A stretch of 64,000 bases of DNA, taken from positions 1,426,001-1,490,000 of the forward strand of contig NZ_LT670847.1 in assembly GCF_900142895.1 (NCBI RefSeq). The letters are read 5' to 3'. This stretch comes from Vreelandella subglaciescola (GTDB taxonomy: Bacteria > Pseudomonadota > Gammaproteobacteria > Pseudomonadales > Halomonadaceae). The stretch's first letter is position 1, and the number at the start of each line of letters is the position of its first letter. Shown one piece after another: positions 38,415 through 46,891 of the stretch. The notes beneath the pieces were generated by a model. That model did no database searches and was not told the DNA's origin. It saw only the letters and a list, made by a program, of their open reading frames with translations. The position numbers and the translations under genes are program-made.

Positions 38415-38486
38415 AATGTGCCTAGAGCCTGCTTGCCGACCCCGCTGGCTAACTCGAGTCAAGGTCAGACCATCGCATTACTTTGG

Positions 38487-40583
38487 TCAGACACCATCGC
38501 CACGGCTAGCCGCTCGCTGCTCGGCGGGATAGCTTCCCCGACCGAACAGCGACGACGGCCCGCCCCCGGCCATCGAGCGATGACGGTGATAAACAAAGAC
38601 CAGCGCCAGCAGCGGCAGGCCGACAAGGTCGGTCACCAACCCCGGTTTGATCATCGCCAGCGCGCAGGCCAATACCAGCAGGCGCTCATACCAGCGCATC
38701 CGGGTGACCAGATAGCCTTGAGTTGCCGCGACAAAAGCCAGCATGCCGATGACTGCGGTGAAGATCACCCAGCCACCGCGTAGCCAGCTATCCACGTGCA
38801 GGATCAGCTCGGGATTGAAGAAGAACATGAACGGCAGAATCACGGTGCGCAGGTCATAGATGAACCCCTGCACACCGGTGCGTACCGGGTCGGCACGGGA
38901 AATCGCCGAGGCGGCATAGGCCGCCAGCCCCACCGGCGGCGTATCGTCAGCAAGAATGCCAAAATAGAAAACGAACAGGTGGATGGCCACCAGCGGCACG
39001 TCGAGCCCCACATCGCTTGCCAGATTGGCAATCACCGGCGCCACCAGCGCCGCCATCACGATGTAATTGGCGGTAGTCGGCAGGCCGATTCCCAGAATCA
39101 GCGAGGTGAGCGCCGCGAGAATAAGCACCAGCCAGATATTGCCCATGGAGAGCACGCCAATAATTTGGGTCAGCCCGTAGCCCAGATTGGTCATGGTGAC
39201 CATGCCGACGATGATGCCCGCCGCTGCTGTGGCAATCGCAATGGTCGTCATGTTGCGAGCGCCCTTCTCAAGGCCCTCGAACACCAGCCTGGCACCCTGC
39301 CAGAGCCCCATCACAACGCCTTTGGCACTCCCCGCATGCCGCAGACCCAGCCAGGCTTCTTGTATGAACATCACGATAATGAGCAGCACCAGCGCGTTCA
39401 GCGCGCTGCGTTCCGGCGTCAACTGCACCCACATCAGCTCGTAAAGCAGAAAGGCCACCGGCACCAGATAGTGAACGCCTTTCAGGAACGTCGGCCAAAA
39501 CGGCGGCAACTCCGCACGTGGCATACCCGGCAGATTCAGTTTGAGCGCTTCCAGATGCACGGTGAACACCAGGCCCATATAGGACAACAGCGCTGGCACC
39601 AAGGCATAGAGAATCAACTCGGAATAGGGAATGTTCAGAAAGGTCGCCATGATGAAGGCCGCGGCGCCCATGATCGGCGGCATCAGCTGGCCATTGGTCG
39701 AGGCTGCGCATTCGATGGCCCCGGCCTTGAGCGGCGGATAGCCGATTTTCTTCATCAATGGGATTGTGAAGGTGCCCGTCGTTACCGTATTGGCGGTAGA
39801 AGACCCCGAGACAATACCGGTCAGCAGGCTCGCCACTACCGCCGCCTTGGCGGGGCCACCGCGGTACGTGCCCAGACCGCTGTACGCCAGATCGACGAAG
39901 TACTGCCCGGCGCCGGCCCGATCCAGAAGCGCACCGAACAGAACGAACAGGAATACGAAGGAGGCTGACACCTGAATCGGCGTCCCCCAGATACCTTCCG
40001 TGGTGATATACAGCTGCTGAACAATCTGGCGCCAGTCATAGCCGTTGTGCAGGAAAAGCATGTCCGGCGGGGTCAGCGGAATGATGCCGGCAGGGCCGGT
40101 GATGCCATACAGGATGACAATACTGGCGATAATCGGCAGCGCAATACCGATAATACGTGAGGCCGCCAACCCGAGCGTGATCAGCAGAAGTGAGCCCATC
40201 CACACGTCACGGGTGATCGGCAGCCCGCCCTGGACTGCGACCAGATTGTAGTAATTAACGACGATATACAGCGCCGTGACCATGCCGACGCCCGCCAGCA
40301 GCCAGTCATACCAGGGAATGCGCTCATTGGGCCCGCGCTTGCCGGGGTAGGACAAAAACGCTAAAGCAAAGCCGAAGGCCAAGTGTATCGCGCCGAGTTT
40401 CTGCGGGCTGAGCGAACCAAAATAGGTGGCGTAGAGCTGAAACAGGCTCCAACTCACCGCGATCAGCACCAATAGCCAGCGCTGCCAGCGGCTATGCGGC
40501 TTACGCGCGCCGTATTCGCTTTCAACGATACGCTGCGCCTCGGCGCTATCGCCCGCCTCCTCATCCGTCGCTCGATGGGCCAT
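38487..40583 (-). CDS. TRAP transporter, fused DctQM permease subunit
   Basis: A 698-residue membrane protein combining the small (DctQ-like) and large (DctM) TRAP subunits, as is normal for TAXI systems. The N-terminal helices are followed by the DctM core: VFLFVLFGALLDRAGAGQYFVDLA, SGSSTANTVTTGTFTIPLMKKIGY, ECAASTNGQLMPPIMGAAAFIMA, and LGIGLPTTANYIVMAALVAPV. It uses ion gradients to import a solute delivered by the TAXI binding protein. It is downstream of the TAXI gene on the same strand (120-bp gap). Its 3' end is partly duplicated at 36483-36615. Confidence 0.92.
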   Translation of the reverse strand: MAHRATDEEAGDSAEAQRIVESEYGARKPHSRWQRWLLVLIAVSWSLFQLYATYFGSLSPQKLGAIHLAFGFALAFLSYPGKRGPNERIPWYDWLLAGVGMVTALYIVVNYYNLVAVQGGLPITRDVWMGSLLLITLGLAASRIIGIALPIIASIVILYGITGPAGIIPLTPPDMLFLHNGYDWRQIVQQLYITTEGIWGTPIQVSASFVFLFVLFGALLDRAGAGQYFVDLAYSGLGTYRGGPAKAAVVASLLTGIVSGSSTANTVTTGTFTIPLMKKIGYPPLKAGAIECAASTNGQLMPPIMGAAAFIMATFLNIPYSELILYALVPALLSYMGLVFTVHLEALKLNLPGMPRAELPPFWPTFLKGVHYLVPVAFLLYELMWVQLTPERSALNALVLLIIVMFIQEAWLGLRHAGSAKGVVMGLWQGARLVFEGLEKGARNMTTIAIATAAAGIIVGMVTMTNLGYGLTQIIGVLSMGNIWLVLILAALTSLILGIGLPTTANYIVMAALVAPVIANLASDVGLDVPLVAIHLFVFYFGILADDTPPVGLAAYAASAISRADPVRTGVQGFIYDLRTVILPFMFFFNPELILHVDSWLRGGWVIFTAVIGMLAFVAATQGYLVTRMRWYERLLVLACALAMIKPGLVTDLVGLPLLALVFVYHRHRSMAGGGPSSLFGRGSYPAEQRAASRGDGV

Positions 40584-40703
40584 GGCTTCCCACTCGCTAT
40601 GGTGGTGGCTGCTGAGTCAGCCCTGGATATCCGGTGACATATCAGACCCCGGCTCACCCGGGGCCCGATATGCCGATAGCTACACCGATCGTTTCATTGA
40701 TCG

Positions 40704-41723
40704 TTACATGGAAGGTTTAAGCTCATCCGGCACGTCGACATTCTGCTCCTCGAAGAACTTGACCGCACCGGGATGCAGGGGAATGGACATACCCTCCAGC
40801 CCTGATTCGACGGTGAAGAACTTCTTGAGGTTCGGGTTCTGGATATCGCTATAAAAGGTATCCAGCTTCTCATTGAACACCGTGTTCATGAAGGTATAGA
40901 CGTCGTCTTCGGATAGCTCGGCGGATGCCCCGAGCATGGCCTTGAGCGTCACCGTCTGCACATCGTCCTCGACACCGGGGTAGGTCTCACCGGGAATGGT
41001 GAAAGGCGTATAAAAATCGTAGTCCTCCTGGAGCTGCTTGAGAGGTTTCGGATCGATGGAGATGACGGTAACTGGCGCCGTCTGGGCCGCTTCGACAATG
41101 GCCGAAGAGCCCAGGCCCACGGTGTAGAACATGGCGGCAATCTTGTCGTCGCGCAGTAGCCCCACGGCGTCACCGGAACTGCCGCGCACGTCGGCCTTCA
41201 GGTCATCGAAGGTCACATCGAAGGCAGCCATGATATTCATGGCGTCCTGCTCGGTGCCGGAGCCCACATCACCGACGTAGACACGCTTGCCGGCCAGATC
41301 CGCGACGCTCTCGATCTCCGCATCTTCCCGGGCCAGAATATGAATGGCCTCCGGATACAAGCCGATCAGGCCGCGCAGGTTGTCGATCTTGTTGTTTTTG
41401 AAGGCCTCGACCCCGGTGCCGTTATACGCATAAGAGGCGATGTTGTTCTGCATCATCCCCATCTGCAGCGAGCCCTCGCCGATGGCATTGGCGTTGAAGA
41501 CCGAAGCCCCGGTAGAACGCGCGTTAGCACGCAGGCCGACGTCCGCCTCGCTGAGAATCTTGGCGATACCCACTGCCGTTGGATAGTACAGCCCGGACGT
41601 GGAGCCCGAACCGATGGTGAGGAACGTGGTGGACTGAGCCGAGGCGACACCGGTGGTCAATACCGTGCCCAAAACCACCCCCAATGACTTTACTATCAAT
41701 CGGTTACCGAACGAAAAGCGCAT
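40704..41723 (-). CDS. TAXI family TRAP transporter solute-binding protein
   Basis: A 339-residue periplasmic protein with a signal peptide (LIVKSLGVVLGTVLTTGVASAQS). TAXI-type blocks are LTIGSGSTSGLYYPTAVGIAKIL, LRANARSTGASVFNANAIGEG, VYVGDVGSGTEQDAMNIM and MFYTVGLGSSAIVEAA. It binds the substrate, often glutamate-like or small carboxylates (not determinable here), and passes it to the DctQM permease. The start is ATG 41723 because AGGGGAG (41733-41739) then lies 8-9 bases upstream; GTG 41732 and ATG 41729 are too close to it. Confidence 0.92.
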   Translation of the reverse strand: MRFSFGNRLIVKSLGVVLGTVLTTGVASAQSTTFLTIGSGSTSGLYYPTAVGIAKILSEADVGLRANARSTGASVFNANAIGEGSLQMGMMQNNIASYAYNGTGVEAFKNNKIDNLRGLIGLYPEAIHILAREDAEIESVADLAGKRVYVGDVGSGTEQDAMNIMAAFDVTFDDLKADVRGSSGDAVGLLRDDKIAAMFYTVGLGSSAIVEAAQTAPVTVISIDPKPLKQLQEDYDFYTPFTIPGETYPGVEDDVQTVTLKAMLGASAELSEDDVYTFMNTVFNEKLDTFYSDIQNPNLKKFFTVESGLEGMSIPLHPGAVKFFEEQNVDVPDELKPSM

Positions 41724-41976
41724 GATCATCACTCCCCTATCAATTCTGATTTCAGGAACACATGGTTGTATGCCACTATTTCCAAAAGCTTTTTCAAGAG
41801 CTTTTTCAGGGTCGAGTCAGCGTGATGCGTAACGTGGCGTACAGCGTGCGAAAGCACATCGTTAAAAATTAGTCAATGGCAGGAGAGAAAGCAAATAACC
41901 GGGCTGTATCCGCTCACCTTGCAACAACGTTGTACTGGATTTGGGTACTGGGCACTTGGCGCCAGACCTTCTCCCG

Positions 41977-42420
41977 TCACCTGGCCTCTGCATCAACCGG
42001 CACAGGCTCTGCCCCAACGGGGAAAATAACGTCGTACGCCCAGTTAAAAACGAAGGCATAGATCATATAGAAAATAGCGAACGAGATATCCATCTGGAAA
42101 GCGTGGGCCAGAGAGACACCGAGGTACCACGCGATAAATGGCAGCAGGACGATCAGCAGGCCGGTTTCAAACAGCACCGCGTGAAACACACGCAGAGGGA
42201 CAGTTTTGCGCACGCCGCCAAGGCAGCGCAGCATCGCGTGGTCAAACCCCAGATTGTAGACGTAGTTCCAGCACGTGGCGATGGTCGCGCTGACCACGGC
42301 AACCACGCCGATATCGCTCATCGGTTTGTCGAACAGCCAAGTGCCAAGCGGAATAATCAGCATCAGGCCGATGAGTTCAAACGAGATCGCATGGCGAACA
42401 CGATCTTTAACAGTGCGCAT
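41977..42420 (-). CDS. PACE family multidrug/biocide efflux transporter
   Basis: A 147-residue membrane protein made of two bacterial transmembrane pair domains. It aligns with AceI: RHAISFELIGLMLIIPL (conserved membrane Glu), VSATIATCWNYVYNLGFDHAML, RVFHAVLFETGLLIVLLPFIAWYLGVSL and FAIFYMIYAFVFNWAYD. PACE proteins export chlorhexidine-like or short-chain polyamine compounds. It is upstream of the TAXI gene on the same strand. The 253-bp gap (41724-41976) carries the likely TAXI promoter but no gene. Confidence 0.92.
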   Translation of the reverse strand: MRTVKDRVRHAISFELIGLMLIIPLGTWLFDKPMSDIGVVAVVSATIATCWNYVYNLGFDHAMLRCLGGVRKTVPLRVFHAVLFETGLLIVLLPFIAWYLGVSLAHAFQMDISFAIFYMIYAFVFNWAYDVIFPVGAEPVPVDAEAR

Positions 42421-42449
42421 GGCGCGCTCCTTGATTCATTCGGGGACCA

Positions 42450-42483
42450 CACAGGATAGCAAACCTGCCCGACGCTTGATGCG
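42450..42483. repeat. 34-bp repeat shared with 38381-38414
   Basis: One mismatch separates this copy from the one at 38381. It lies 30 bp upstream of the PACE start codon and marks the outer end of the TRAP block proposed to have been duplicated. Confidence 0.85.
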
Positions 42484-42577
42484 CCAAGCCAATGTTCCGG
42501 AGCTGGCGGGCTGTGCTAGGCTTTGCGCAATTTTTCGCGATCAGGCACGTGCAGCACACCCTCAGGAGAGTAGAACA

Positions 42578-43150
42578 ATGCGAGTTATCCAGGTCAATGA
42601 ACCCAGCCAACGTGACGCCTGCCTGGCGCGGCTATGTGCCGATACCTATGGCAGCCAGTCGGGTCTGACGCCCTTGCTGCGTTTTGCCGGCGTGAAGGGC
42701 GTGCTGTTCGAGCAGCAGGCAGCTCGCGTGCTGGCGCTGGTCGATGATAGCGCACGCCCAGTAGCACTGGCGCTGCTGGTGCTCGACAAGGCCAACCAGG
42801 GCATGTCCCCCATGCTGATGGTGGATCTCGATACGCCCACCGGCTCCTCCCCGGCCATGCAGCTGGTTAACGAGCTGGCTCAGCGCGCCCCACTGCGCGT
42901 CGATGCCGCCGATCCGGCCGATGAAGAGCGCTTTCATCGTGCCGGCATTGCACGTTGGTTTACCGGGCCAAACGGCATCCGTATCGGCCTGAGCGCCGAA
43001 CACCCGGCCAGCGGGCCCGACGACCTGTCGCCCGCGTTGAGCGTCGATGATGCCGCCGTTGCCCAAAGCCTAAAGCAGGATCGCAAGCTGTTCGAGGACT
43101 ACAAGCAGCGCTTTATGGCCGGCCTGGAAGACTTCCCCGCTACGCTATAG
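42578..43150 (+). CDS. Conserved-looking hypothetical protein
   Basis: A 190-residue soluble protein starting MRVIQVNEPSQRDACLARL, with AGGAGAG 8 bases upstream. It has an alternating alpha/beta pattern (RVLALVDDSARPVALALLVLDKANQGMSPMLMVDL ... MQLVNELAQRAPLRVDAADPADEERFHRAGIARWFTG) loosely like an acetyltransferase-type fold, but no acetyl-CoA motif can be identified. The C-terminal helix is charged (SLKQDRKLFEDYKQRFMAGL). I do not recognise it. It precedes the phospholipase-D gene by 38 bp and may share its transcript. Confidence 0.6.
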   Translation: MRVIQVNEPSQRDACLARLCADTYGSQSGLTPLLRFAGVKGVLFEQQAARVLALVDDSARPVALALLVLDKANQGMSPMLMVDLDTPTGSSPAMQLVNELAQRAPLRVDAADPADEERFHRAGIARWFTGPNGIRIGLSAEHPASGPDDLSPALSVDDAAVAQSLKQDRKLFEDYKQRFMAGLEDFPATL

Positions 43151-43188
43151 CACTACCCTGTTCAGGCGCCTGACGAGGAGAAAAGACC

Positions 43189-44685
43189 GTGCCCCAGCCA
43201 AGGAAAAGGCAGGATCGATGCCGGCGCAGAAAGCGCATAATGCTGCTGGCGTTATTGCTCATTATAGCGGCCTGGCTTGCCATGAGCTTTTGGCAGCGCC
43301 ACAAGCCGTTGCCCGAGGGCGTGGGCGTGGCCTGGCCAATGCGTGAGGCCAATGACATCCAGCTGCTTGTGGACGAAACCTGGTACGACGCCGAGGGGCA
43401 GCGACATTATCGTCAAGCGATTTTCGACGAAGTGCTGGGCATGATCGGGCAGGCGCGGCGCCTTATCGTGCTCGATATGTTCCTGTTCAACGACTTCGCC
43501 GGCAAGGCCGGCAACGAGGGTATGCGCGCCCTGTCCAGCGAGCTGAGCGAGGCGCTGGTTGTGCAACAACGTCGGCATCCCAACATGACCGTGCGCGTCA
43601 TTACCGATCCGATCAATACGCTTTACGGTGCGCTGATGCCCGAGCATCTGGCGCGGCTGAAAGAGGCCGGCGTGGCGCTGACCCTCACCGATTTACCCCG
43701 GCTTCGGGCCTCCAACCCGCTGTGGTCCGGGCTGTGGCACCTGGGGTTGAATCGTCTCGGCAACGATCAAGGCGGCGGCTGGCTGCCCAATCCGCTGGGC
43801 CAGGGCCAGATCACCCTGCGCAGCTACCTGAGCCTGGCCAATTTCCGCGCCAACCACCGCAAGACGCTGGTGGTCGACCACGGCGACGGCTGGGCTGGGC
43901 TCGTCACCACGGCCAACCCCCACGATGCCAGCAGCCGCCACGGCAATATCGCGCTGCGCTTTACCGGCCCGGCGGCGCTGGACCTACTGGCCTCCGAGCG
44001 CTCGCTGATCGGCTGGTCAGGCAGCGCCGAGGGCGGGTGGCCAGAAACCCCGACCCCGCCAACCACCGCTGATAAAGCACCTGAAAACGTAACGGGGGCA
44101 CGCCTGCGCATCCTCAGCGAGGCGGCGATTCGCGATGCCCTGCTCAACCGCATCGCGCATGCCGACAACCGCGACCGGCTGGATATCGCCGTGTTTTACC
44201 TCTCTCACCGCCCGCTGATCAAGGCGCTCAAGGCCGCCAGCGCGCGCGGCGTTGCCGTGCGGGTACTGCTCGACCCTAATCGCGAGGCCTTCGGCATGCA
44301 AAAAGGCGGGCTCCCCAACCGCCCGGTGGCCGCCGAGCTTGCCGAGTCTGATATCGAAGTACGCTGGTGTTTGACCCAGGGCGAGCAGTGCCACACCAAG
44401 CTGCTGCTACATCGGGAGCGAAATGGGTTGGGTGCAGCGATGATTTTGGGCTCAGCCAATTTCACACGGCGCAATCTGGATAACCTGAACCTTGAAACCA
44501 GCGTAGAGCTGACGGGCAATCAGCAAACGCCGGCGATCAACAAGGCCGCCGCACTGTTTGAGCGCCGCTGGTTTTCCACCGCATCGCGACGCACCAGCCT
44601 GCCGCTGTCATCGAGTGGCGACGTCAGCCAGTGGATGCGCTGGCGCTACCGGCTGATGGAAGCAACGGGGCTTTCGACGTTTTAA
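43189..44685 (+). CDS. Phospholipase D / cardiolipin-synthase-like family protein
   Basis: A 498-residue protein with one N-terminal transmembrane anchor (IMLLALLLIIAAWLAMSFW) and two HKD-type modules. The first is NHRKTLVVDHGDGWAGLVTTAN (HxKxxxxD complete). The second is CHTKLLLHRERNGLGAAMILGSANFTRRN, which keeps His and Lys but lacks the Asp at the expected position. It probably acts on phospholipids or another phosphodiester at the membrane. The start is GTG 43189 behind GAGGAG. Confidence 0.82.
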   Translation: MPQPRKRQDRCRRRKRIMLLALLLIIAAWLAMSFWQRHKPLPEGVGVAWPMREANDIQLLVDETWYDAEGQRHYRQAIFDEVLGMIGQARRLIVLDMFLFNDFAGKAGNEGMRALSSELSEALVVQQRRHPNMTVRVITDPINTLYGALMPEHLARLKEAGVALTLTDLPRLRASNPLWSGLWHLGLNRLGNDQGGGWLPNPLGQGQITLRSYLSLANFRANHRKTLVVDHGDGWAGLVTTANPHDASSRHGNIALRFTGPAALDLLASERSLIGWSGSAEGGWPETPTPPTTADKAPENVTGARLRILSEAAIRDALLNRIAHADNRDRLDIAVFYLSHRPLIKALKAASARGVAVRVLLDPNREAFGMQKGGLPNRPVAAELAESDIEVRWCLTQGEQCHTKLLLHRERNGLGAAMILGSANFTRRNLDNLNLETSVELTGNQQTPAINKAAALFERRWFSTASRRTSLPLSSSGDVSQWMRWRYRLMEATGLSTF

Positions 44686-44766
44686 GTGCTTGCCACAGGC
44701 GCCCTTTAACCTGTCATTCGTCTGCCCTATCATCAAGGGTCTTTCACCTCTCCAAAGGTCAGCGCA

Positions 44767-46203
44767 TTGGATTACACCACTCTCAATCAGCTGCGCCGCC
44801 TGCACCCTGCCTGGCGGCTGCTGCTGGCCGACCACGCTCCGTTGATTATCAGCTTTCTTGACGCCGCTTTTATCCAGCCCAATGCGCGGACCCTGGCCGA
44901 GGCACCGCTGCGCTCGCAGCTGGAAGATTTGCTTTTTCAACTGCGGGAAAATCACGGGGAGGACGCCTTTCCCCGGGGCGCCGGCGACTACCTGAATGAC
45001 TGGGCGGACAACGGCAAGGGCTGGCTGCGCAAGTTCTACCCGCCAGGCAGCGACGAGGCCCACTTTGACCTGACGCCGGCCACGGAAAAAGCCCTCAGCT
45101 GGCTGGAAAGTCTTACGCAGCGCCAGTTTGTGGGTACGGAATCGCGCCTGCGCACCGTCTTTGACCTGCTACAGCAGATGATCGCCGGTACCGAGACCGA
45201 CAAGCAGGCCCGGCTGGATGACCTGCATTCACGCAGGGCGGCGATTGACCGGGAAATTGCCCGTGTGGAAGCCGGCGATATCACCCTCATGGATGACACC
45301 GCCCAGCGCGAGCGCTTCCAGCAGCTTAGCGGTACCGCCAAAGAGCTGCTGGCGGACTTTCGTCAGGTCGAGCAGAACTTCCGCCAGCTGGACCGCGAAG
45401 CCCGAGAGCAGATCACCGCCTGGGAGGGCAGCAAAGGCGACCTCCTGGCGCGAATATTCGGCGAGCGGGATGCGATTTCCGATACCGACCAGGGGCGTAC
45501 CTTTCGCGCCTTTTGGGAGTTTTTGATGTCGCCCTCGCGTCAGGAAGAGCTGTCCGAGGGGCTGGAGCGCGTCTTCGAACTGGACGCGGTACAAACACTC
45601 AAGCCGGATGCACGCTTCAAACGCATTCACTTTGACTGGCTCGACGCCGGCGAGCAAACCCAGCGCACCGTTGCCCGCCTCTCACGGCAGCTGCGGCGCT
45701 TTCTTGACGACCAGACCTACTTGGAAAACAAGCGCATCATGCAGCTGATCCAGTCGCTGGAGACCCAGGCGCTGGGGCTACGCGATGCGCCGCCCGAGGC
45801 CACGCTGATGGCCATGGAGTCCCCCCAGGCCGGCATTAACCTGGCCATGGAGCGCCCGCTTTTCTCGCCGCCACTAAAGCCGGTGATCGAATCCGCGGTG
45901 GAAGTCGGGGACGAATCGGACGTGGACCCCGAGGCCCTGTTCAATCAGGTGGTAGTGGAGCGTAAGCGCCTTGAAGAGCATATCCGTGACACGCTGCGCG
46001 ACCGCTCTCAGGCAACGCTTGCCGACGTCATCGAACGCCATCCCTTGCAGGTGGGGCTGGCCGAGCTTGTCACCTACCTGAGTATCGCCAGCGAGCATTC
46101 CCATGCCAGCTTTGATGACAGCCAGCAGGACAACATCCGCTGGATCGATGACACCGGTACCGGCCGCCGAGCGCGCATTCAACGCATCATTTTTATCCGC
46201 TAG
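44767..46203 (+). CDS. jetA: Wadjet anti-plasmid system protein JetA (DUF3375)
   Basis: A 478-residue DUF3375 protein, the MukF-like kleisin of the Wadjet condensin. Features are the N-terminal winged-helix region (LNQLRRLHPAWRLLLADHAPLIISFLDAAF), LTQRQFVGTESRLRTVFDLLQQM near 115, a helical middle region, and a C-terminal domain ending RIQRIIFIR. The start is TTG 44767 with AAAGG about 9 bases upstream. It is the first gene of jetABCD, which recognises and cuts small circular plasmids. Confidence 0.93.
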   Translation: MDYTTLNQLRRLHPAWRLLLADHAPLIISFLDAAFIQPNARTLAEAPLRSQLEDLLFQLRENHGEDAFPRGAGDYLNDWADNGKGWLRKFYPPGSDEAHFDLTPATEKALSWLESLTQRQFVGTESRLRTVFDLLQQMIAGTETDKQARLDDLHSRRAAIDREIARVEAGDITLMDDTAQRERFQQLSGTAKELLADFRQVEQNFRQLDREAREQITAWEGSKGDLLARIFGERDAISDTDQGRTFRAFWEFLMSPSRQEELSEGLERVFELDAVQTLKPDARFKRIHFDWLDAGEQTQRTVARLSRQLRRFLDDQTYLENKRIMQLIQSLETQALGLRDAPPEATLMAMESPQAGINLAMERPLFSPPLKPVIESAVEVGDESDVDPEALFNQVVVERKRLEEHIRDTLRDRSQATLADVIERHPLQVGLAELVTYLSIASEHSHASFDDSQQDNIRWIDDTGTGRRARIQRIIFIR

Positions 46204-46258
46204 GCGGTCTCTCCGTCGCGTCGCCTGCCCTACGTTTTGCCATGGAGACTCCGCTTAC

Positions 46259-46891
46259 ATGATTACGCCCGAACCTCACGATACTTCCTCCGATAATGCC
46301 CTGTCTCTGGCCGTGATCAAGCTGCTCAAGGGCGTCGTCTATCAGGATGATGACCCGGGTCTGTGGCAGCAGATCATGACGCTGCAGCCGCGCATCCGCG
46401 ATTACGTGGCGTTGCTGGGGCTCACCTTCCAGCTGGACGAAGCGGAGGGCTATGCCTGGCTTGTCACCCGTGAAAGCGACGCCGACGAAACGCCGCTTCC
46501 CCGGCTCATGAGCCGGCGCCAGCTGTCCTATCCGGTCAGCCTGCTGATCGCCCTGCTGCGGCGCAAGCTGGCCGAAGCCGACGCCTCCGGCGGTGACGTC
46601 CGGGTCATTCTGGACCGAGAGGAAGTGGTCAGCCTGATGCGCACCTTCCTGCCTGAAAGCTCCAATGAGGCGCGTCTGGTCGACCAGATCGACAGTCATC
46701 TCAACAAGGTTGCCGACCTGGGGTTTATCCGCCGCCTGCGCGACCAGCCCGATAAAATCGAAATCCGCCGAATCCTCAAGGCCTACGTCGACGCCCAGTG
46801 GCTCAACGCGTTTGACCTGCGCCTGGCGGACTATCGGCAGCACATAACGCCGCATAACGACCAGCCAGCAACCCGGGAGGGCCAGCAGTAA
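46259..46891 (+). CDS. jetB: Wadjet system protein JetB (DUF4194)
   Basis: A 210-residue DUF4194 protein, the MukE-like winged-helix (KITE) subunit that binds the JetA kleisin: LSLAVIKLLKGVVYQDDDPGLWQQIM, YPVSLLIALLRRKL and DRE...RTFLPE...DSHLNKVADLGFIRRL. The start is ATG 46259, after GGAG; an upstream-open frame overlaps jetA without homology. Its TAA overlaps the jetC ATG (TAATG), so the genes are coupled. Confidence 0.93.
   Translation: MITPEPHDTSSDNALSLAVIKLLKGVVYQDDDPGLWQQIMTLQPRIRDYVALLGLTFQLDEAEGYAWLVTRESDADETPLPRLMSRRQLSYPVSLLIALLRRKLAEADASGGDVRVILDREEVVSLMRTFLPESSNEARLVDQIDSHLNKVADLGFIRRLRDQPDKIEIRRILKAYVDAQWLNAFDLRLADYRQHITPHNDQPATREGQQ

Noticed and set aside
38796..39968. A 390-codon plus-strand frame opposite the TRAP permease
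   Set aside because: It is the antisense shadow of a hydrophobic gene; no start signal or domain is seen.
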